The notes under the pieces are model-generated. The model was given only the letters and a program-made list of their open reading frames with translations. It searched no databases and was not told the DNA's origin. This document shows positions 33,276-45,800 of a stretch of DNA of 64,000 bases, in pieces. Every line of letters begins with the position of its first letter. The first letter of the stretch is position 1. This DNA is from Ryuthela nishihirai (taxonomy: Eukaryota; Arthropoda; Arachnida; Araneae; Heptathelidae): positions 4,523,156 to 4,587,155 of the forward strand of contig JAWZYU010000027.1 of assembly GCA_038380435.1 (NCBI GenBank), in the 5' to 3' direction. A program made the translations under genes and the position numbers.

Positions 33276-35445
33276 GACATCTTCAATAGAATGTCTCCAA
33301 CTTTTAAATCAGAACAAAAATATCACCTTTGTTATAGGAGACATGAGGTAATTCCCGACACTTTTCTTTAATATATAAATGAGCATTGAGAAGTTAATAC
33401 TGAAAAGCAATTTTTCAGTGGAAGTAGTGTTCCACAAAGATAAAAATAAAACTTTTATCAAATTTCATTCAAACACTATACAGCTACTAAATGAAAGCAA
33501 ACATAAAAATTTCCATGTGTGTTTTCATTCACAACATAAACATTTAACTAGACTCAATGGCTTCTGTTGCAGTCAAGGTATGTGGTAAGACAGGTGAGAT
33601 GGAATGTATAGTTGATGTTGTGTACAATTTTTATGATCCTAAAACATTTCAGTCTCCTTTATCACATTGTAGCCTTTGTTATTTTATTAAAGTGTCACAA
33701 GACTAATTCAGTTTCATTTTTCACACATAAATATTTATGATTTCAAAACTGTATAGCAATTATATGATAACAGTATAGTAGTAAGTAGTGGTAAAAGTAA
33801 ATTTTATTTCTTATTAGTACACTTCAAAACATAGCTATGTATGGAAAATCACGCATAGGTGGTCATTCCACTGAAGTCATCTTACAGAGGAATAAAGTGA
33901 GGTTACAGTGAGGAAAGGTTTACAGTGAGGCAGCAGTGCCCAGTATTTCCTTTCTCCCTGTGTTTTCTGAAAATAGCAAATGATTTAAGGGGTCTTTAAT
34001 GTGAAATAAATATTAATATACCTTAATACTTTTCAATTCTGCTGGATTTGCAGATTTAATCTTTATTGAAAAAAAATAATAAGATGTAAGATTGTTGTAA
34101 TGTTTTAAATTGATTTTATTTCTTAAAATTAAAAGCAATTTTTTTTTTGAAAAAAAAAAACTTTTCATCACTCAATTTGCATGTCCAGATCCCAAATTAA
34201 AGCATTTTTCAGAATAATACATATATATATATCAGAGATTAATTTTTAAATTGAAGAAATATTTCCACATTTTACGTTCAACTAGCTGGGAAGTATTCAC
34301 TCTCAGATTAACGTTGATATCAGATCTAGAGAAAGAATTGTCTTGAGCCAGGTGGAGACTGACCATGTGATCTATTCAATAGTGTCAATCATTTGTAGTG
34401 TCACATCATTGTTTGCTGCACCATGTGATCTATTCAATAGTGTCAATCATTTGTAGTGTCATAACAATTGATAAGCTGCCTAGGGGGTACAGTGAAATCA
34501 CTTTGCCTCACAGTGACACTACAGCAACTGCATCCTGGGTGGTGGCATGGCTGTTTGATCCAATATCCTTACTTTTCATTCAAAGAGCAAATACTTACTC
34601 CCCTTTGGAACTCCCTGTCAGCAGTGTCCCCTTTCTGATCAAGGGAAGGGTGAGGGTTTAGAGGTTCTTGCAACAATAAGTGCAAGCGGTTCCAGTGTAA
34701 CATATTTATATGCTCTAATCATTCAATTATCATCTGTCCAAACTGTGAATAATCATCATTACACAAATAATCTTTAAAGTTATTTGAACACTATAATGTC
34801 AAATATAAAAAAAAAGGTCAAATAAAAATAAACTTTAAACAATGAAACAAAATGTTTTGGTTTCGTATTAAATGCAAAACCACTTATGTTTCTTTTTTCA
34901 CATACCATAGAAAGGTTAATGACATCTCTTACAAACCAATATTAAAAAATTTGCTGCTCTTTTAAAGCCTGAATTTCATCCTGACTTTTATTTTCATTTT
35001 GGTCCTTTGTTTCAAAGCAGTTATTGAAGCAATCATTTTTGTCTTATTCAATACAAACATGGAATGCAGTGAAAAAAATTCTGATGAATGCATGCAATTC
35101 ACTATTACTCAAATAAAAGCCAAACATGTTTGGGCAAGTTCATGATGTGTCCAGATTTTAATTTGGTGTTAGGAGCCCAGTGTAGCTCCAAACATCATAT
35201 CATGTATGGCCAGAAAAATATCCAGTATCCTTGCTTTTCGTTCAAAGAGTGAATACTTACTCGCCTTTGGCACTCCCTGTCAGCATAAATGGAATCTTAG
35301 GTATTCAGTTTTCAAACAACTTGGTATCTAAAAGATTAAACCAGGGTCAGATCTAGGTGGTGAGGGTGGGGGGAGGGAGATTAAGTGGGGCATGTTTCCT
35401 CCTTTAAGAATGCTAACAGGGGTATTGGAATCCAAAAGTTATTAA
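33276..35445. other. Intron with small local duplications
   Basis: No gene recognised. A 62-bp phrase (ATCCTTACTTTTCATTCAAA... to ...CTCCCTGTCAGCA) occurs at about 34562-34623 and again at about 35226-35286. A possible SINE-C scrap (TTGTCTTGAGCCAGGTGG) lies at 34339. Confidence 0.5.
34363..34461 (+). repeat. 41-bp direct repeat, spacing 58 bp
   Basis: CCATGTGATCTATTCAATAG and the following 21 bases occur identically at 34363-34403 and 34421-34461. Confidence 0.9.
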
Positions 35446-38400
35446 CCGTTCCAGTGTCCACGTCATCCGTATACATTCAGAGAATCTGAATTGAGAGGTC
35501 AAGGACGATGTATCCGTTTTTAGTGCAACAAAAAAAAAATTTAATTTTTTAAAACTAAAAATTGCCGTTGTAATTTTTATATGTATATCTTATAAAAATA
35601 TATAATTCAGGCTTCAAAAATAATATTTTGTTTTTTAATTTCATGCATATTTTATTAAACTACAATATAAATAATTTTAAAAAGCCATCTGATTGCCATT
35701 TCTTAGAAGCATTAAACGGTATTGCCAATTTGCTTGTTAATGTTCTTATTTGCTGAAGCAATCTTCTGATTTAAGCTCACAAGTTTGATTTAAATTACTA
35801 TCAACAAATTTTTCCTTAAATTTTCGAAAATCTCCTAAAAATGAACATAAAAAAGCTGTTTTTAAAAACGATAGATTTCAGAAGTAATTACAAAATACGT
35901 ACTGTCATTTTTCCCCCCACTTCACACTCTTTTCTGCCATAAATCTATTTCAGTATTCCCAAGTTATTTTTATCATTTTTCCCAGCATTCTATGCACCTT
36001 TCCTGCTCTTAAAATCGAAACACATCCTTCTTAGAAATTCTGGTTGCAGCTGCATTTAATTCGTTATGCTTCACTGAGCCAAACAAGATGCAGATGGCTG
36101 ATACATGCTAAAGTTAGTATTGTTTATATTTAAACCTTAGTTTTCATTTCAATCTATTTATTTTCGGAAATTAGCAATCTTTTGGCCGAATGATAAATAT
36201 TGATTTTTCATAGTTATGCTACATTGTATGACCGCCCTACAACTTGTTGCTGTGGATATTTTTACATCGCATTAGACTATATGTTAATTTTAATTTTAAT
36301 ATTTATTACTTTTCCAGTAAAACTTTGATCTGGTATCATTTTCTGAAAATAAATAAGGCTGTTGAAAATAGATGAGTTGTTGCAGATATTTTATTTAATA
36401 TCCCATTACATTATATGTCATTTTTCTTTTATTATTTTGTTTTTTGTAAAAAACTTTGAGCTTGTACTGGTTTCAGAAAATGAATGTATGGATATGGAAG
36501 CAAAATATACTTCCTTGCTACGGAAATCAGTTGTCATGTGGGAGGGCAATTTCGGGAAGGTGTCCCATCCACTAAACTCATGGTGAAAGTTCCACCCCCC
36601 CCCCCCATCTAGAAACAAATATATATTTTAAATTACAAGCTTTTATGTTTATATTGAATGATTTAAAGGCAACCTCCCCCCCTCAGTGTGTTGGCTGTGC
36701 CACACAGATGATATAACGTGTTTTTTTTTTTGCTTTGGTGCACAAACCTTTCTGCACTTAGCCAAGATCACCAAATTTCAAAACACAAAGAAAAAATTCA
36801 TAATGGTTAGAAAAAGCAGCCAAGGAAGTTTTTTTCTCTTTCATAACCAGTTCAGAAAATCCCGTGAATATGAGAAGTTCAAGTCACTTTGTACAACACT
36901 GGCCGTGTTTAAAATATACAATACTGAAAAGAATCATTAAAAGAAATAAAAATCATATTTCAGGTTGAATATTCTATTATTCAGGAGGAAATTTCCTTTT
37001 GATAAATATATAATTTAACTCTTTTTATTCAGAAGGTTTTCCAAAATGAAACCTTAAGGTCCCCATCCACTTGTCAGAATGCATGTGTGCTAAAGTGTGC
37101 CATGCATCATTGCCTGCTGTTCACAGCAAGCTTCTACAGTACTTTGTCAAAAGCTTTCAACGAATCGCCAGTCCATCTGTCAGTTTTCTTGCACAAAGAA
37201 ATTGCTGCCATCTGGTGGGAAATTAGTTCATTAATATAAAATGCTCTTTCTCTATAAGAATTGAATTACATGTTTAAGAATTATTTTATCCTATTGTATG
37301 AAAAAAAAGAAGAGTAAAAACAGATTTTGGTGTTGGAAATAGCTACAAGATAAACAATTATATTCGCATATGAATTTGTTAAATGAACTGCACTCTAACG
37401 ATTCACACAACTATCGCAAAAATTTGCAAATGAGTGAAGAAATGTATAATACATTAAAAGGGCCAGGTGCAGTTCACAGGGCACTACTGAATAAATAGGA
37501 ATGTAACATATGACACACCGGTTAGAGGTTCTAACAGAATTGAACAGAAAATATTGTCTGCTGCTAAGATTTGTGGTGACATGTAAATCTTACATTTCAA
37601 TATTTTTTTAGGTTTATGAAGCAGCTAGAGTATGATCTGAAATGAATATATACGTTTATTTTTAACTATCATTTGGGGGGGGGGGGGGGTCCCATGAATT
37701 TTAGAATGCTGCAAATTAAAAATGTCTTTAGTAATGCTGAGTATCTACATAGAAGACCTCCTAGGAACCAAAATTCCTGGATATTTAGGAGTTTACAGGT
37801 AAGCGTTTTATGTGTGTTTATTGTTTGATTTCATGTTTTTTATTTGGTTTGTTTTGTATGAAATGAAAGTCTGTTGCTTAGTGATATGCTGCAGTTGAAA
37901 TAGTTGTCTTCGATAAGAATATTTACTTGGGGGGGGGGGAGTATTAGTGTGGAACCCAAATTTGTTGCTTAGGGAGAAGTTCTGGGGTTCAAATATTTGC
38001 CTCTGATGTGTTTTTTTTGGGAGGGGGGAGAGAAAATATGTGCGGAGCAAAATTTCTCTGTTAAGCAATATGTGCTGATTAAAATTGTTGTCTTGTACAA
38101 GATTATATATATATATTTATCTGTGGTTGTTAATATATACCCTAGATAAAGTTAATCTGGCTGATATTTTTTCATATGCTAAGCAAAATTTTACTTCGTA
38201 AATAAGCATTTTAATTAAATTCTTTTTGGTGTAGTCTCATTGTACTGTGCCTGGTAATGCAAGTTTTAAGCCATTATCTGTACAACTTAGTTGAATATTC
38301 GTGATAATGTTCTATTTCTGTGAGGTTTATTTATTATGTTGCATATTTAGTATTAATTTTCTTTATAGAAGTAAATTAGAGACTTTTTTTTTCATTAAGT

Positions 38401-39727
38401 GTGAAACTTTTTCCATTTTCATCGGTAGCCAGTAGGTGACTGTGAGTTACATAAAAGCACAACGTAGCAATATGTTGTGTCAAAAACAAAATGGCAGCCA
38501 TTATACCATGAACTGCACTACAACATATATTGTAATATCACAATGTTGGAGTATAAATATCATCTGTTCCAGTACCAGTTCGCTCTGTGTTAGTCACTCT
38601 CTTGTGTTCTTTATGTAAGGTAGTCAGGAACGAATTAATTTTTTTCCCTATGAAATCTCTAGTCAGTTTGGGTTCGACTTTTGCGGCACATATCTATTAC
38701 AATTACATACTACAACTACATATTCTCCTTTTCTTGATTGTTGTAATCATTGTCACAGATTTTATTTTCCACAGACATGGCATGGAAATATATGCATTTA
38801 AGAAACTTTTTGACACACTTTCAAATACAGCACCATGAGCTATCGATGTATACAAGAGATCACAGATGATGACGACTATAGTTCATGCAAGCACATAGTC
38901 AGATCTAGGAGCACTTCAGGTAAATTATCTATCGTGATCAACAAGCCTCTAATCATGCAAGTTCTCGATGAGCAGCACTAAGCGAACTTGTTTTCGTTGC
39001 CATTCATGTGAAGTTTGGATTGGAGTAAACTTGTCTTTGCCAAACTTGACATGCATTCTGATAAGTGGATGGGGCCCTTTAATTGTTTAGTGAGATCTTT
39101 TTTTTTCACCATATCACACTGGAAAAGGCTTATTAAAATCAATATGCTTGCAAATTTTATATTATTTATTTTCATAAAACTCATAATTAAATTCTGTTTA
39201 ATTTGATATATAACATGACCTATTCCCGCTAATTGGCTATTTTTTAAAATAATTGTAAAGTTGACTTACTTATTTGACTCAGCACAATTGGCTATAAAAA
39301 CCCGGAATTTTCTCAAAGTATGGTACTAAGAAAAAAATTACAAAATGAGAGAAACATTTACTTAAAACCAAAAATTTTTTTTTTGTTATTCAGAAATATA
39401 TAGTCATTCTATTCGTGTGCATTGTAATCATTACTGTCTATTAGTTTTTTAAAAATAAATTTTTGTGTTACCAGATGCATTTTTTTTACTACATGACTCC
39501 AAAAAAGTCCTATTAAAATAAAACATATGTCTTTTTTGTTAAATATTAAAATTTCAGAAAATCCAGAATGAAGTGCTGATTAATTTGGCATACAATATGC
39601 CATAATTCCTTTCATTAGTTATTTGGCAAAAAAGTTCTAAATTTCAAGTTTTTTTTGGCTGAGCATAGTGAGAAAATAGCTTGGCCCCTGGATGAAACCC
39701 TGTTTTTCAGGCTAGACACTGGAAGGG
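35446..39727 (+). mobile_element. TTAA-family element, complete copy interrupted by a Harbinger element
   Basis: Both ends are present: CCGTTCCAGTGTCCA at the left and (reverse complement) CCCTTCCAGTGTCTAGCC at the right. TTAA lies outside (35442-35445, 39728-39731). Without the insertion it is about 2.26 kb, close to the 1984-bp copy at 29295. A short internal duplication lies near 36300-36420. No coding capacity. Confidence 0.85.
37057..39078 (+). mobile_element. PIF/Harbinger-type element (2.0 kb) nested in a TTAA-family copy
   Basis: The ends are 29-bp inverted repeats with two mismatches, starting AGGTCCCCATCCACTTGTCA and AGGGCCCCATCCACTTATCA. They are flanked by TTA (37054-37056, 39079-39081), the PIF/Harbinger target. 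On the plus strand about 37370-37460 encodes MNLLNELHSNDSHNYRKNLQ, then MSEEMYNTL, which resembles the N-terminal part of Harbinger nucleases (a 'LL-EL---D---Y-N-L-MS-E-F--L' pattern). The rest of the nuclease is missing. The interior has long G runs and degenerate repeats of a TTGCTTAG phrase (37880-38090). A TATAAATAT motif lies at about 38553. Confidence 0.8.
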
Positions 39728-39731
39728 TTAA

Positions 39732-41837
39732 TGCAATTTTTGAGATTAAAAAACAACAACCCTAAAACAAAGTGCAAAATGTTACAATGTAATGGAAATA
39801 AAGACCTTTTTCAGGTCATTCCCATTCCCCACACCTTTATTTTTTTTAGGTATGGTCTGAGTTAAATTGTAATAATGTAGAAAAATTTCTTGATTTTTAA
39901 ATTACTAGGAAGGATCCACTTGCTTTTAATTAAATGCTCAGTTGAAAGACCATTAAAGCATAAAGAAATAGTTAACTACACCACAACTGAAAAATGTTTC
40001 ACTGGTATGCTATACTGGCAGATAATTTCTTGCCAGGTAAGGCGTACCAGTCTAATTTCACCACTGGTGGTAAGTGAAAAAAAATGCAATATTGTTATCA
40101 AAATCCATTTTCTTTTGGGGAGACTTAACTCATAGCTTCTCCTTATGTTATGATATGATAAATCATAGCCGAATATCTTCCAATTTATGATTAGGGTTGC
40201 TTGCATAGGCTTTGCGAATAAGGGATGCTTTGACAGTGCTTAGCTGCTGCATTTACATTAGGTTACAATTACTTCAGGTTTTCGAAAAAACTGACAAAAA
40301 AATGAAGAAAAAAGAAGAGTCTTTGAAATTCAAGGTTGCCTTATAATCAGGATAATACAATACTAAAAAGTAATTGGATTCTTTCATTACTTGGACTTTG
40401 TCAATTTCTTAGTGAATGTCACTGTTCTAAGGATTCAGACATCTTCAGGTTTTAATGGGAAAAGAACATAAATAACCAAGATGAAATAACTGAGACTTGA
40501 GCAAGGATAAATAGATTTCAGGGCGAAAATATAACCCACCAGATTAAATGATCAGTTACACTAATCCAACAACTAGATTTATCATATACACTATCGTTAA
40601 AATATGGGTCCATTTCAATCCAAGCAAATTAACGTATGTCCTATGTATAAATAGGTCTTAATAATTCTTCAATAATTCAGTTTATAGTCAGTAACCCTTG
40701 TCATTATAATTCTGGATCAAATAAATCTATATTATGAGACCAGTGTCAATACAAATTTTGGCTCTGAAATCACCTTTGAAGACAATTTTTCTTTTCTAAG
40801 GGAACTCAAAATATTCTGAAGTTATCCTAAAACCTGATCTCATCATCATCAAAATCATCAGTATTGAAGCACATTAATAAAATTTTGATCACTATTTTTA
40901 AATTATCTGAAATGTTTTTCATTAGCAAAATACAAGTAGTCTCTGAATAAACAAGGTAGTTACTGCATTATTCGACTGAAATTTTAACATAAGATATTAT
41001 GGAATTGATGGGGATTGCATTCTATGTCTCATCAAAAATATTCTTATTCTTATTACTTTATGATTACTATATATTTTTATTTATTTTATTATGCTTGTGC
41101 ATTTTAGAAAAAAAATGCAGGTGTTATTTTTTGAAGTCACAAATTGCAAAGGAAATTAAAGTTGTAACAATAGAAGAATATGTGGCAAGTGATAAAAGAA
41201 AATGGGAGATGGCATGAGTCAGATAATATCAAAATCCAGCTCATTTTCCCTAGATACTTTTAGAATGTTTTTTTAATATATATTAACAATTAACATTCTT
41301 AAACCTGTAAATAAATTCTCGTTTTTGCACTGACAAACAGAAAGATGGATGGCAAATACATGTGAAATCATAAGAGAAACAAAGACTAATGAGTCTCGAC
41401 TCTATGCTAGTACAAGGTGGACATTAGTACAAGACAGAACAAAGACTGATGTTTTCTAAAGACCTATACACTTGCACAAAGCAATGTAAAGACTGACACA
41501 ATGTGCAGCTTCTCATTTGAATGACTGGGACTCATACCACATATGGATGCCACATGAAAATCACTTAAAGCAATCATGCTATTTTGAAAGTTTTTCTTAT
41601 ATGTGAATTATGTTAAAATCACTTTGTTATTCAGTGATTAACCTTGCAAATCAAGACAATATTACAGGACATCCAGTCAGCTGCCTGTAATAAATATCAT
41701 CAGACTCAGGCAGAATAAAAAATTAAAGAGTGGAGAAATGCAATTGGAAATGTGAAAACACAAAAATCAAAGGCATTATGGGCTAATCAGATAAATTTAC
41801 TATGTAAAAGATTGGTTATTTTGTCTCTGTGAAGCAT
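39732..41837. other. Intron, mostly unrecognised
   Basis: No gene recognised. Only a LINE endonuclease scrap at 40735-40880 is identifiable. Confidence 0.5.
40735..40880 (-). pseudogene. LINE endonuclease scrap
   Basis: Matches the plus-strand text of LINE copies at 12880-12990 and 45430-45550 (CTCAAAATATTCTGAAGTT, CCTAAAACCTGATCTCATCA) with many changes. Confidence 0.6.
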
Positions 41838-41990
41838 TTTTTTTTTCTACACGATAAAATGGTCAGGTTACAAAAACCCGAGGGCTCAAAGAAGCTTTGG
41901 GAAGGGGAAGGGATGGCTTTTAAGAAGCACATAGAGCCTCCCATCATGGCCATTTAGTGTGTGACATGGCATCTGATGGATGACAAGACC
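41838..41990 (-). mobile_element. SINE-B fragment, very diverged
   Basis: Shares ordered blocks with SINE-B (AAATGGTCAGGTTACA, GGGCTCAAAGAAG, CCCATCATGGCCATTTAGTGTGT), but the head is lost and substitutions are many. Among the oldest SINE-B copies here. Confidence 0.65.
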
Positions 41991-42406
41991 ACTCTATAGA
42001 GGAGTAATGACACATTAATTCAGAATATACAAATAACATAAAGTTTATCCAGTTTTAATCAAGCAATTATGGAGAAACCTTTATTCTCATAAAAAATATT
42101 GCATCTTTCCATTTTTCCTTCTGATATATATGTATCTTTATGTTGTTATCTATATGTATCTTTATGTTAAATTGATCCTATCACAATACGAACCAGATGT
42201 ATAATTGGAGATATAATCTTAAAACAACTTCAGTTTGCTCAAAATTAAATGCTGCATTTATAATTTAATAGCATTTTATGACTTCTAATAAACAGCAAAA
42301 GGAACTAAATGTTTATGGTTAATTATTTTCTTAAATGAGAATTAAATTCAAGTTTAAAAATAAAAGTTTCTTTAACCAAACTGCAATATTTATACATTTA
42401 ACTGAC

Positions 42407-42537
42407 CTTCCCATAAAATCATCCTTCCCATGGAAATCTTTATCATACACATTCATTTCCAAGATTTTTGGCTGGTCCAAAAACATATGAAGATTAAATT
42501 GCTCCAACCACTGTGGATTTAGAGTTTTCAAAGCATT
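42407..42537 (-). CDS. Mctp: MCTP-type gene, internal exon (second half of a C2 domain)
   Basis: A 131-bp exon on the minus strand. The acceptor AG is at 42539-42538 after TTCTTTTTTTTAAAC, and the donor GTCAGT starts at 42406. It is read in phase 0: NALKTLNPQWLEQFNLHMF, then LDQPKILEMNVYDKDFHG, then KDDFMG, with AG left over. The patterns KTLNPQW, EQF--H, L-(I/V)-V-DKD and KDDF(M/I)GR are those of C2 domains, and this exact order is typical of MCTP proteins. The DKD and DD residues are in the position of the calcium-binding loop. The leftover AG joins the G of the exon at 21482, giving GRCTIDL without a frame shift. The upstream part of this C2 domain should lie beyond 42537, but I could not find it. 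Confidence 0.88.
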
Positions 42538-42892
42538 CTGTTTAAAAAAAAGAACATTTTAGTTATTAAAATATGAAACATATTTAAATATGTTAAAATA
42601 ACTTCAAAGTGAAATATTTTTAAAAATGGATTTGTAACCTAGGGTGACTAGATATAGCAGAAAATTAGCCTTTATACCTTAGTATCCAACAATGGTTTTC
42701 CAAATTGTTTTAGATTTTATGATTAAGAATGTATCTTAGGCATTAGATAATTTGACTTTGTACATAATGACGATGAGGCTAGAAGGAGTCAGCAACATCG
42801 TTTGAGAAGCATATTGTGCAAAGACAGACTGCATTTGTTTGGCCATGTTGCTTGTATGCATAGCTGCAGATTGGAAAATACGATTATCATCA
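42538..42892. other. Intron upstream of the C2 exon
   Basis: Nothing recognised beyond the polypyrimidine tract just next to the exon (minus strand, 42541-42560). Confidence 0.5.
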
Positions 42893-45800
42893 TAATCATC
42901 AAGCAGCCATGGGCTACAGAGGTCCATCCAGACCATGCAATTTAGTTCTCCAAGGGTATCTGTCCACAGCTATAACTGCTGCATCTCACCACTGCACACC
43001 AATTCTAACAAGATCCTATTTGATATTGTCTGCCTACCACATCCTATCCTAGGTCTCTCCCTCTTTCTGAGGGCCTTTCAGCACACTGTTCAGAACCCTA
43101 TTCCCTAATCTATAATTTTCCATACAGGCAACATGGTCAAACTAACGGGGTCTCTCTCTGCACAATATATTTCTCAGAGGAGGTTGCCAACTCCTTTGCC
43201 TAACCTCCTCATTACTTACAAAGTTGAACCACCTAATACCCAAGATATTGCATAAGCACCTAGAATCAAAAGCATCAAGTTTCCTGTTATCTTGTTTACT
43301 AAGTGTCCAAATGTCACTACCAAAACAAACCCTAGAAAGAACCAAACTATTATACAGTCTAATTTTAGTCTTTAGGTGTATAACCCTATTTCTCCACACT
43401 CTCCATAGATTCTTAAAAGTCCTGGCAGAAATCATTATTCGTCTGTTAATCTCATACCGCACATCACCATTATCAGTTACATAGCTAGCAAGATAATTAA
43501 ACTGTGACACCTGCTCAAAATTGCAACCATTCAGATTAACTGAATCACAGCCTTCCTGACCAATTTTCATCACTTTAGTTTTCTCTCTGTTTATAACCAA
43601 ACCTACTCTACTACCAGTTTCATCCACAGCTCGAATGAAAGAGTTCATCTCATCAACATCACTGGTCAAAAGGGCTAAATCATCAGCATAATCTAAATCA
43701 GAAATTTTCGTATCTCCAGTCCATTTAAGGCCAAAATCTTTCCCTTGAAGTGAATTTCGCATAACATAATCAATAACCAAGCTAAAGAGAAAAGGAGACA
43801 AAATGCACCCTTGTCGAACACCAGAAGTAATGCTAAACCAATTGCTACAAGCCTTACCACTCTCACACACAACTCAGTGTTATTATAGAGAGCTTTCAAT
43901 TATGTTATTTAACTGGTCTGATGTGTCATACGATTTCACAATCAACCACAAATTATGACGATCAACAGTCGAAAGCCTTTTTGAAATCAACAAAGCTAGC
44001 AAACAAAGGTTTCTGAAACTCTAAACATTTCTCAAGAATCTGCCTAAGTGAAAATATCTGATCCACACATCCCCTACCACTTCTGAATCCACATTGCTCA
44101 TCACGCAATTGCCTGTCAACCAGATTCTTAATTGTATTAAGCACAATCATGGAAAGAACTTTCCCTGGAACAGAGAATAGGCTGATACCCCTATAGTTAT
44201 CACAAGAACTGCAATCACCTTTTTTGAAAATAGGGATAATAATAGCTCTGGTAAAATCCTTAGGGAACCATGCCTTTATCATAAAAGATATTCAAAATTT
44301 CAGTCATCCAAGTGGTAACAGAAACTTTCCCAGCTCTAAGCATTTCCGTAGTAATTTCATCTACCCCTGGGGATTTATGAATGTAGCAATTGGTTTAGCA
44401 TACATATACAATATATGTACAATATATTTATGTTTAGAAATAGCCAAAATAACTTCAGATTGTGTTATAGGGCCAACATTAAAGCCACCGATGCATCTAT
44501 CATCATTGCAAACAATGGGAGTAGAACTAACTACATTGTTCAGAATGTCACTGAAAGCTCAGCCCACCTAGCTATGACAGAATCCTCACCTTCTATAACC
44601 TTACCTTGTTTATCTTTCAATCCCTGTACACCTGTCCATTATCTACCACATAAAACATTAACTATCTGGTAAAGCTCTCTGCTGTTGTGCTGTCTAACTG
44701 CTTTCTCGGCTTTGTCAGACAATCCAAAGATTCTTATCAGCAGCTAACTGATCCTTTACACATTTATTAAGCTCTCTGTAATGCTATTATGACTAGTAGG
44801 GTATTGATTAAGGACATTCCTGCAGTTCTTTCTTTTTGAAATAAGCTCAAGTACCTTATCACTCAAATAATTCTGCCTCCTCTGCTCCTTTTTACCTAAA
44901 AAGAGTACTGTTTCCAAAAAAGCCTGTTTAAAACGGTCCCATTCTTTCTGAACTTCAGCAGTAAGCAAGACATTAACTACCATAACGACTAAGTAACCTA
45001 TCATGGTAAGCTTCAGCTATAACTCGGTCTTTCTGAGCTGCAAAATTAAAAGTAAATTTTTTAACCTTAGCACAACACTTCTTAAGTTTACATTGCAAGA
45101 CACTTTCAACAAGGTAATGGTCAGATCCAATTTCAGTTCCCCTATATGACCTAACAGTCATAGAGGAGATTATATCCTAACCTAATAGAACTCTTCAAAA
45201 TTCCTAAGAGAACTAGCCCATTTGCTGTTGATTAATACATAATCAATCATATTCTTATGCAGCCCATCTGGCGAAACCCATTTGTACTTAGGTATGTCGT
45301 GGTGTTTGCAATAAGTGTTAGTTATTCTAAATCCATTGAGTTTACTTACCTGTAGGAGACGGTGCCCATTGCCATTGCAGCTACCAATACCAAAAGGGTC
45401 TATTACTCCTCCCCAAAGGTCAGAGTCAGTACAACTTTGGCATTGAAGTCACCAAGAACAAGGGTAAAATATCTCCTTTCTCGACAGAATTCAAAGTATC
45501 CTGAAGTTGTCCATAAAACATATCCTACTCATCCTCATTGGCATCCTAAGCGGGGCATAACAGCAGATAACATTCAAGTCTTTAATGCTTGCGTGAAATT
45601 TTGCTGTAAGAAACCTTTCATTAATGTACTCATAACCTAGAAGAGCATCACTAGCATGTTTGCTGAGAAGCAGACCTATGCCTTGGTGTTATCATCCCTC
45701 CCTGAAAAGAGAAATTTAAGATTATTTTTAAGAATCTGACCTTTATCTATCCATCTGGTCTCTTGCAAGCTGAGAATATCTAAATTATAAGTATGGAATT

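Noticed and set aside
36418..36618. 66-codon minus frame with a GGGG-rich start
   Set aside because: Lies in the TTAA-family body, begins in a poly-C run and has no equivalent in sister copies.
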